Assembly (NCBI GenBank): GCA_018105865.1
Contig: CM030832.1
Location: 22,618,486-22,682,485 of the forward strand
Reading direction: 5' to 3'
Length of the DNA: 64,000 nt
Origin: Metaphire vulgaris
Taxonomy: Eukaryota > Annelida > Clitellata > Crassiclitellata > Megascolecidae
The notes under the pieces are model-generated. The model worked only from the letters and a program-made list of their open reading frames with translations. It was not told the origin of the DNA and searched no databases. Below, in pieces: positions 56,318 through 64,000 of this stretch (positions within the stretch are counted from its first letter, which is position 1; every line of letters begins with the position of its first letter). The translations under genes and the position numbers were made by a program.

Positions 56318-58176
56318 CTATATATATAATTCTCGATGTCCGGTCCGGCGAATCTGTCTGTCGGTCACGATACACGGCAGATTTTACAAGACGCTGTTGC
56401 CATAACAACGAAATTGTTTAATCAAAACTGTATAAACCCTATTCTTTGGAATGCATTACCCGGCCATGTGACCAGAGAGTCCAACTTGAATCGTTCGCAA
56501 GGAAACTTAAAACTCATTTCTTCGAGACATCGTATCAGTGTAAAGCGCTCTAGCCTTTGACTTTTCGTTCATGGTTTTTGCGCTATATAAATCGACTTTC
56601 TAACCTAACCTAACCTAACCTAACCTAACATAAACAACGCAGCGTTTAACGAAGCGTCTTAATTGCAACTCAAATCCCCGTTCCCTCTTCTCTCTCCCCA
56701 TCCCTCTCCCAATCGCCCCGGCCCCAACTTATCCCCGCTCCGCCCTACCCCACAGACCCCAAACCCACGTTCCCTTCCTCTCCCCATCCCTATGCCAACT
56801 CCTTCCATCTCCCATCCCTCTCCCAATCGCCCTGGCCCCAACACATCCCCTGCCCAGGCCCCAACCCCATACCCGCCCCGCCCTACCCCACAGACCCCAA
56901 ACTCCGTTCCCCTTTCCTCTCCCCATCCTCTCCTAGCCCCTTCCCTCTCCCCATCTCTCTCCCAATCCCCCCAACCCATACCCGCCCTGCCATACCCAAC
57001 AGGCCCCAAACCCCCGTTCCTCTTCCCTCTCCCCATTCCTCTCCCAACTCCCATTCTCTCTCACCATCCTTTCTCAATCGCCCCGGCCCCAACCCATCAC
57101 CGCTCCGCCCTACCTCACCGGCCCCAAACCCCGTTCCCAAACCTACACAACGCTGCTCCGAAAACCCGTACAACCCACTTTCCTCCTCCCAAACTTCCCT
57201 TCCCTTTCCCAATGCCCTTCCCCCCGTTAATATATATATATTTACTCCTTCCTAACCTCAAAACCTATTTTTTAAAATTTAACCCCTCAAGTGGGGATTA
57301 AATTTTCAGACGCCGTCACCGTACTGGGGATTCAATTTTTGGACAAGCGTTTTTCAGAAATGATTGCTGTAACGTTTTAAATTTGCTATATCTCAGGCTA
57401 TATAGGAGCTAAAAATTTGAGGTTTGCACCATTGTTTAGACTGTTTATTCCTCTTTCTAACCGTCGGTGCAAAACAAAAAAATTGGGGATAGAGTACACT
57501 TTACGGCCTAAAATATCACCCTCTCCCCAAAAAACATTTCAAATCGCCCTAGCAAAATATTTTCAGCGGTAACCCCACTTTGGCCAGCGGCAAAATTGTA
57601 AAGGGATGTCAGAGGAACAAAATAAACCAAAAAGTTTGAAAATCGGTTGACAATTGGTAAAGATCTATCAATTCTAACCCGATGACCCCAATGTTTGAAC
57701 ATAAGTAATTAATTATCGGTGAATTTTGAATGTTTTGAATTCTGAGAAAGTCTCCAAATTTGCTTGAATTTGCTATATCTCAGGCTATATAAGAGCTAAG
57801 AAGATGAGGTTTGCACCATTGTTTAGCTTTTTTATTCCTCTTTCTAACCGTCCGTGCAAAACAAAAAAGTCCAGCGTTCACCAGATTTCCGATTACGACA
57901 ATCAAGTGAGAATGAGGAGCAGGCTGTTGCTTGGCGTGCAAAAGCAGCACAGCAAACACGAGAATCAAGCACTGCATGTCGTTCGACACTGCCAAATCAT
58001 TACACTAACGCTGACTATCAAGTTTTAGAAAATTCAAGCGAATGGGCGTTAACTCGGTTGATGGCAAAGGCGGCGAGTTAAGGACAAATAATTGCGCAAA
58101 ATGCTTTTACATTTGCGCAAAATCGGGTGGTAAAACAGCAAATCTCCCCCGTCATTTTTGACGGGTAAACACCTAG
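56318..58176 (+). mobile_element. Non-autonomous Helitron, complete copy 2
   Basis: Starts TCTATATATATAATTCTCG after A and ends with the hairpin CCCGTCA/TGACGGG, a spacer and CTAG (58173-58176) before T. Collinear with copy 1 at 1007-2869, except for a LINE insertion (56438-56629). Includes the C-rich array (56665-57220). Confidence 0.92.
56438..56629 (+). mobile_element. Truncated LINE inserted in Helitron copy 2
   Basis: 192 bp absent from copy 1, flanked by ATAAAC (56432-56437, 56630-56635). It reads LWNALPGHVTRESNL and, after a frame change, LKTHFFE, the end of a CR1/L2-like polymerase. GCGCTATATAAATCG and a (CTAAC)n tail follow. Confidence 0.88.
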
Positions 58177-58246
58177 TAACTAGATAATCTTGTACGTTGA
58201 ACGTAGACCAACGCTAGCGTAATCTGGATTCGTTTTTGTTAATTAA

Positions 58247-58320
58247 CCCCTTAACTGGAGAATAAATCTGTAACTCAATGTAAACTGGACGGCTCTGAGC
58301 CGTCGCGCCCGGTTAAGGGG
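58247..58320. mobile_element. 74-bp piggyBac-like MITE
   Basis: CCCCTTAACTGG to CCGGTTAAGGGG between TTAA sites (58243-58246, 58321-58324). TTAA duplications with CCC...GGG ends are the piggyBac signature. Confidence 0.65.
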
Positions 58321-58630
58321 TTAAGAGAAACTGCTGGTTTTGTTGTTGTTCTGTACTGTTTTGTCATTCCCCTCATATTTCAGCGAATTTATGAAGATCA
58401 TTTTAGTTTTTCTAAATATTGGACAAAATTCTGCAAAGAATTCGGACATTTTAAATATACGAGTAAGGTTGTAGGTGAGCAGTAATGAAAGACAAATATG
58501 TTGTCTTTCTATTATTTTCACACATCAATTTCATTTATAATAATAAAAAATTATTTAAATCTTTAAATTTTTAAATTTTTATCGGCCGTCTTTTGGATTT
58601 GTAAAGTTGCCACTGACAATACCGGTCACC

Positions 58631-58633
<3 letters not shown>

Positions 58634-58709
<76 letters not shown>
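58634..58709. repeat. (TA)n microsatellite
   Basis: About 38 TA units abutting a Helitron fragment. Other TA tracts lie at 59094-59155 and 59423-59460. Confidence 0.95.
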
Positions 58710-58712
<3 letters not shown>

Positions 58713-58870
58713 ACTGGTCAAAAATGACGGGATAGAATGGCTGTTTACTATCCGATTTATTGCTAATATTAGAGAGAGCATTTTGCGCAATGAATAACTG
58801 TTGTTTATCTTGCCACCTTTCCTTCAACCGAGTTAACGCCCATTCAAGGCTGAGTCGACTGGGGGCCCTC
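58710..58870 (-). mobile_element. Helitron 3' fragment lacking its CTAG end
   Basis: On the minus strand: GGGCGTTAACTCGGTTGAAG, ATTGCGCAAAATGC, AACAGCCATTCTATCCCGTC. This matches the last 150 bp of the complete Helitrons. The terminal hairpin and CTAG are lost at the junction with the TA tract. Confidence 0.8.
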
Positions 58871-59089
58871 TCAGACACTCATCCCCTTTTCTCAACCGCC
58901 CCGGGATGGGTTAGAAAAGGGTGCGGGCTGGGGTTGGGGTGTGGGGTCGGGGCGATGGAGGGTACAACATGCAGGCAATCAGGACTTTTCGTCAAAAGCT
59001 CCGCCCATTATAAAGTTTGGCTGCCTATAGCAACGTCGTCCAACATCTGCTGTGTAGCGTGAATCACAAACGTAGCAGACAGGTTTAGG

Positions 59090-59093
<4 letters not shown>

Positions 59094-59155
<62 letters not shown>
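59094..59155. repeat. (TA)n microsatellite
   Basis: About 30 TA units. Confidence 0.93.
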
Positions 59156-59159
<4 letters not shown>

Positions 59160-59419
59160 CTGCATGATTTGCTCGTTATTACGACGCGTGGAAAACCCCT
59201 TAGGATTCCATGATAAGTAATATTCGTTCCAAGTATTAGGTTACACCTTGCGAAATGTAATTGTCCATGGTTAAAAGCTATGTTTTATAAGACAATTATT
59301 ACAGCTCTATGTGGTTCATAAGATGACATCTGAATGTATCTTAAAACAGGTAGACACATCTGTGATAGTCAACTGGTATTGAGAAATTTTTAATCCAGGA
59401 AAATAATACATTTATATGG

Positions 59420-59460
<41 letters not shown>

Positions 59461-59463
<3 letters not shown>

Positions 59464-61849
59464 TGTTTTCTTTTTATTTTCAAAAGGCGATGCGAATATT
59501 TAATTGAACACAATATTTGTGATCTTTGCTTTCTCCTGTAGCTGCTGTTCGATTTATGAAAACGTTTTCACAAATCCAATATTTCGAAAACTTGGTTCCT
59601 ATTATCCATTCTTCGAATAAAATCAGTTACTTTATCTCGATTGACTAATTCGGCACTGTCTTGCTAAAGTACCCAGCGATGTCCTTAAATTTATCGCCTT
59701 GCCACCTTTTAGGAAAATGGATAATGCTGAAATATTTCGAGCTTCCGAATAACTGAAATCTAGCCAAGCAGAAATCTAACTGTTCCACAAAAGATGTCAT
59801 AACAAAGAGAGCGTCATATCAGTCTATGATACAATTCACCACAATGCGGTTAATTTTATCGCGATGTGGCAAATTCTTCCGAAATCTACAGTAGTAGGAA
59901 TGCTTAGGATATTTAAATATGCATGAATCGTCTGCCACATTGCACAGTTCTCCGTAGCATCGGCTAGTTGAAGTCATTTCCTTGGAAATTGAGGGATGAG
60001 GGAGGGAGGAAGGAAGGAGGGAGGGAGAAGAAGGGAGGGAAAAACAGAGATTTGCCAGTGGTTGAAGTTGGAAATGGCAGACGATTAAGGAAAATTTAAT
60101 GCATATCGTTCTCTTATATTATTGTCTCCATTCACGTTGCTGCGGGAACGTTTTCCGTTTATCATAAACTTATTCCGATCAAAATTGCATTCCATTTTCT
60201 GCAAATTTATCCCGAACGATCTGCCTGTTCCTGATCTATCTCTAGGTTTAAGTAGTTTCTGCCCCCTCCAACGTCTGAATCGAATCGCGTATACCGTATA
60301 CAAATAAGAAACAGCACCGTCGACGTTCGCTGACTTTCGAGCTTTGGTCTTTGTCACTTGTTGCCATTGATCATATTGAGGAGCCAAGAAGGAGCGTCCG
60401 TTGCGCCTAATACCGATGGAGGCCATTCCGGTCTCTGCTTGAAACCGGACCACGTAGCGAATCTCGGCGAAGATTAGCCGTCTAGCGCCACCTGTCGACG
60501 CACATCAGCGTTAAATGTGAAGTATAACGCCGATGGCTCCTCTCTCTCTCCTGTTTCCCGTAATTCCGCGGCTACTGAATTTTCAGTAGGTCCGTCGAAT
60601 CGGTCACAGTATCTGTGGGATCGATCGTACGAAATTTGTCATTTATAACTGTATTTTTGCGTAGGCTTATGCTATTAAGAACAGAGAGAAACCGAATTCT
60701 GTTCATATAAAAATACACTGTCTCCAATTTCAAAAGACATAAGTCAGTATCCCTGACAAGACATAATGTTGATTCAAATCTTGAAAAGTCTAGTAAAATA
60801 TAATTGGGCCTACTCTTAAAATTTGTAAACAACTTCCTTGTAGTTCTACCCGAATATACAGTATGAATTATAAATCCAATGAATTCCTTAATATTTAGCG
60901 AGAGACAAGAGACAGAGACAGACAAACAAAGAGAGAGGAAAAGAGGGAGAGAGGAAAAGAGGGGAAATTACAGTGTGTTTGGGTCAGTGTAGGCCTATTT
61001 TTCTGGTAAATTGCGAAGAGGACGATAGTGATGTTCTGAGTTTTTAAAATGTCTTTACGGATTTAGGAAAGGCAACAGTGGCAACACCAGATTCTTTATA
61101 TGTAATGTCCTTTGGTATTGATGATATTTTTTCTTATCTCATATACGTATATATCACATATATTTTACAGAATTCATTTGCTAACATCAATTCATAAGGG
61201 ACCAACGGGAACTATTACAAAGAGCACCAAATTTCTAAATAATACTTAAATAAATTTGAAAATGAAAACTAAATTTGAAAATTTATACACCCTTGATTTG
61301 GAAGCAAAGAAATAAGCTTATTGCACTAATTGAGAATGACGTAGTTAGAGAAGCTGAAGATGGCGGGTGCTGATTGTCCACTCTGTTTAGAAGCTGCAAG
61401 TTCAGCTCCTTTAGTATCTGCTCTGTTTTCGAAAAGCACTCCGGTGATAACACTGGTCTACGTCAATTTTGCTGACTTGAAGACAACATGTGATCTTTAT
61501 GTATTTTGGTGTGCTGAATCCAAAATCACACCCATTTTCTCCTATCACGTCCAGTTTTTCCGCAAAACGCTGTTTACTGATTTACTGTTTACTGTAATAA
61601 TGTAGCATTATGTATTATAATTCTTTAGCTATATTGAATATGCAAAAAGTTAAGGATGTGCAAAAGAGATATGCTTAATATGCAGTGGGCATAACTATTT
61701 AATAATACAACAGTTTAATAGGCAGTTTTAAACTGCAGACGTCAGCATTTTATGGATATAGGCCTATATAAGCAGCGTGAAACCGACGGCAGCATTCAGT
61801 CGTTCATGAGGCTTACAAGTCGCAGTAAATTTAACTATTCTAACTAGCT
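59461..61849. other. No gene recognised
   Basis: 2.4 kb with purine-rich GGGA tracts (59995-60045, 60900-60960), TAGGCCTA at 60990 and 61759, and a TATATAAGC box at 61766 preceding the gene relic at 61850. A 122-codon minus frame (60085-60453) is not recognisable. Confidence 0.45.
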
Positions 61850-63030
61850 TTCTGTGGAATATGTCACCCAGCACCTGAACACTTCGTGAGCAGTGCAGGA
61901 ATGATCCTGACAAATTTTGCTACATCTGAGGTTGCTTTACAACACCTAAACAAAGGAGATAGGTGTCTGAATTTGTGCATAAAGCTTAGCATGCATATTT
62001 TGCAGTTAAATTGAGTGACCAGGAAAACCTTGGGCACCACATAAAGTGTGCAGGACATGTGTTGAAAGCCTCAGACAGTTCATAATGTGACTAAAGGTCA
62101 GAGAAAAAGTCTTAACTTTGGAGTTCCAATGGTGTGGCGAGAGCCTCGAAACCATGCATGTTGATGACTGCTACTTCTGTCTGGTAAATATTTCAGGCAT
62201 GTCCACAAAGGCAAAATCTTCCATCCAGTACCCAAATCTCCCCTCTGCTCTGAGACCAGTTGCTCACTGTGACAAAGTTCCTGTACCTATTTGCACTACT
62301 TTGGGAGTTTCTTACGAAGATGAATTTTGTCAGTCAACAGACACCGATTGCGAAGATTTCGTGGCCTTAGAAGTTGACGCTGGAATGCACCAAACATTCA
62401 AGCAAGCTGAGTTTAATGACCTAATATGAGACCTAGATCTGCTGAAGTCGTCAGCAGAGTTACTGGGTTCAAGACTGAAGGAAAAGAATCTGTTCAGTGT
62501 TGGCCCCAGGAACCACGCTTATGTATCATGGCAGAGAGAATGAATCTTTTCAAACATTTCCATATGGAGGAGGAGTTTGTATACTGCATCAACATCAAAG
62601 GACTTTTTGAATCAATGGGATGTTATAGTTGTAGACAAGATGATTTTTGCGACCTGATTACTGACTTACTTGGCAACTTAAGAGTCGAGAATTATGACCT
62701 TTCAGTTAAAAATTGAAGATTGCTTTTCGAAGACTGGGAGCAAACATGAGTGTCAAGTTGCATTTCTTTCATAGCTATCTGAACTTCAAATCTTGGAGCT
62801 ATGAGTGAAGAACAAGGAGAATGCTTCCATCAAGACATCAAGACCATGGAACGTAGATATCAAGGCAGATGGAACTCGAACATTATGGCAGACTAAGTAC
62901 TGCTGGTGTTTACAGCGTGACAACTGTGACCATAACTATACCGGAGCATCCAAAAAGAAGATTCCTTTCTCAAAACTTAAATTTAAGCAACTAGCTATTG
63001 CTCTTATTGCTCTCTTTGGTTAGAAGACAG
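61850..63030 (+). pseudogene. Multicopy Cys-rich transposon-like gene, decayed copy 2
   Basis: Same family as 9841-11736, opposite strand. In order: a broken N-terminal Cys region (61900-62090), then VDDCYFCLVNISGMSTKAKS and YPNLPSALRPVAH (62160-62262), RDLDLLKSSAELLGSRL in another frame (62427-62480), FVYCINIKGLFESMGC (62577-62628), then the C-terminal HQDIKTMERRYQGRW block in a further frame (62831-62876) followed by KYCWCLQRDN. Frame changes and a large loss of the central Cys region (YTKYCCFLC is missing) show it is dead. Confidence 0.6.
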
Positions 63031-63552
63031 ACTCATTTTTGGGCTGAATAAAAAAAATATTACGTGTTATCGGTTCTTCAGAATTTCCTATTTTCCCTTA
63101 TGTTTGACTTTAACACCTTTAATTAAGCATTCCTAATTTGCGAAAAAATTTGACGTGTTGCATAATTTTTGACTTCATATCTGGAATCAGCACCTCTCAA
63201 TTGGGTAAAATCAGCAAAAATACCTAGGTCAGCAGAAATTTTTTTTAAAAATGTAGACCAGTGTAATTAATTAATCATATCCAAGCTCACGAACCCGCCT
63301 CCCCTCCCCCGCCGACTCTGAGTTCAGATTTTGGAACCAAATCTTGCGATGTCTTCTATAATCTCCGTCGATCGCATTTCTCCTTCCATCGTGTTTACAG
63401 TCTATCGCTCGCCGCGACAGAGTCCCTGCCGATGGCAATGAAATCACTTCTGCCGATACAAGCGACGACCCATCGAACCAGGAGCACAGTTACATTGACA
63501 TTTATCAACAGACGCATGCAGTCATGAAGGAAAACAGCTTTGTCAACGGCAT
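63031..63552. other. No gene recognised
   Basis: Non-coding flank; a minus-strand frame (63395-63598) runs into the MITE and is not credible. Confidence 0.45.
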
Positions 63553-63853
63553 CAGTGGCGGTTTCACCATATCGATGACTGGGGATGCATCCCCCCACCA
63601 GGGTTCAAGACGACCTTTTTTGCTTGTCAACCTATTTTCCGGTGAGCTTTAGAAATAATTTAGTGAAAAATACTGAGAATGATCTTCTTTTTTGCTTGTC
63701 GGCCTTTTTTGCAAGGTTTGTCAACATTTAGTGGACAAAACACTAACAATGACCTTTTTCTCTCTTTGTTTTGTTTTTCTTCTCCACTTTGCATCCCCCA
63801 CCAACTTCCTATAAATTTTGTCACCCCACCAAGAATTCCTAGAACCGCCACTG
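63553..63853. mobile_element. hAT-type MITE (CAGTGGCGGTTTC ends)
   Basis: A 301-bp element, ends CAGTGGCGGTTTC and GAACCGCCACTG, flanked by AACGGCAT (63545-63552, 63854-63861). It contains three motif units (63612 GACCTTTTTTGCTTGTCA, 63680, 63748). Confidence 0.93.
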
Positions 63854-64000
63854 AACGGCATGACGTTAAGAGCTGTCGGTGGAACAGCGTCATTGGTCGC
63901 CAAATGGTCAGTTGGTTTAACATTTAGATTGAATGAAATTTCAACATTTAGAACTCGGTCCAATTTCAAAGGGCATGGAGACGATTAACGCCTATGATGA

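Noticed and set aside
60085..60453. 122-codon minus-strand frame
   Set aside because: No domain, no splice or promoter context, and a competing frame on the other strand; treated as chance.

Overview
This window is from the nuclear genome of an invertebrate animal. Evidence seen in the sequence: spliced genes with GT-AG introns, a Toll-like receptor with leucine-rich repeats and a TIR domain, rabaptin-like coiled-coil exons, LicD-type transferase genes with a signal anchor, and a very high load of animal-type mobile DNA (Helitrons, hAT-type MITEs, CR1/L2-like and other LINEs, an LTR element, a tRNA-headed SINE). I cannot name the species. The 8-mer TAGGCCTA is strongly over-represented, and TTAGGG and CCTAA runs occur, but none of these is diagnostic.

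Host genes are few. (1) Two exons of a rabaptin-like Rab effector, minus strand, 116-897; one exon carries a probable 1-nt frameshift. (2) A compact Toll-like receptor, minus strand, 12758-16212, with one phase-0 intron separating the ectodomain/membrane exon from the TIR exon. (3) A family of LicD-type proteins: a 5' relic (25905-26091 plus 26963-27020), a frameshifted copy (27305-28255) and an intact copy (43074-44117). Flanking non-coding DNA (23988-24797 versus 37570-38325) is also duplicated in the same order and orientation, so this part looks like an old tandem segmental duplication with a 13-15 kb offset. (4) A frameshifted relic of a possible beta-propeller-like gene at 32300-33264.

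Most of the rest is mobile DNA. Two complete Helitrons (1007-2869, 56318-58176) have 5' TC, a 3' hairpin and CTAG ends, inserted between A and T. Fourteen elements have 8-bp target duplications with at most one mismatch; several are nested. Five more share GG(G)xCxGTxCAT-type ends and 3-bp target duplications. LINE remnants lie at 3880-4420, 5270-6475 (split), 13379-13720, 18430-19960, 20190-23594, 23690-23945, 34440-34900, 35206-35372, 39920-40250, 54188-54830 and 56438-56629. Two decayed copies of a multicopy Cys-rich transposon-like gene lie at 9841-11736 (minus) and 61850-63030 (plus).

The most striking object is at 44697-51181: near-identical long terminal direct repeats flank an intact 798-codon minus-strand frame that joins a retrotransposon Gag (capsid) domain to about 500 residues of coiled coil. 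I see no protease, reverse transcriptase or integrase. Its upstream repeat was later entered by an 891-bp palindromic element with a perfect 8-bp target duplication, and carries a pure (CAG)45 tract where the other repeat has (TAG)38. A second notable signal is a motif close to GACCTTTTTTGCTTGTCA, repeated every 45-70 bp inside small transposons whose terminal repeats are otherwise unrelated.
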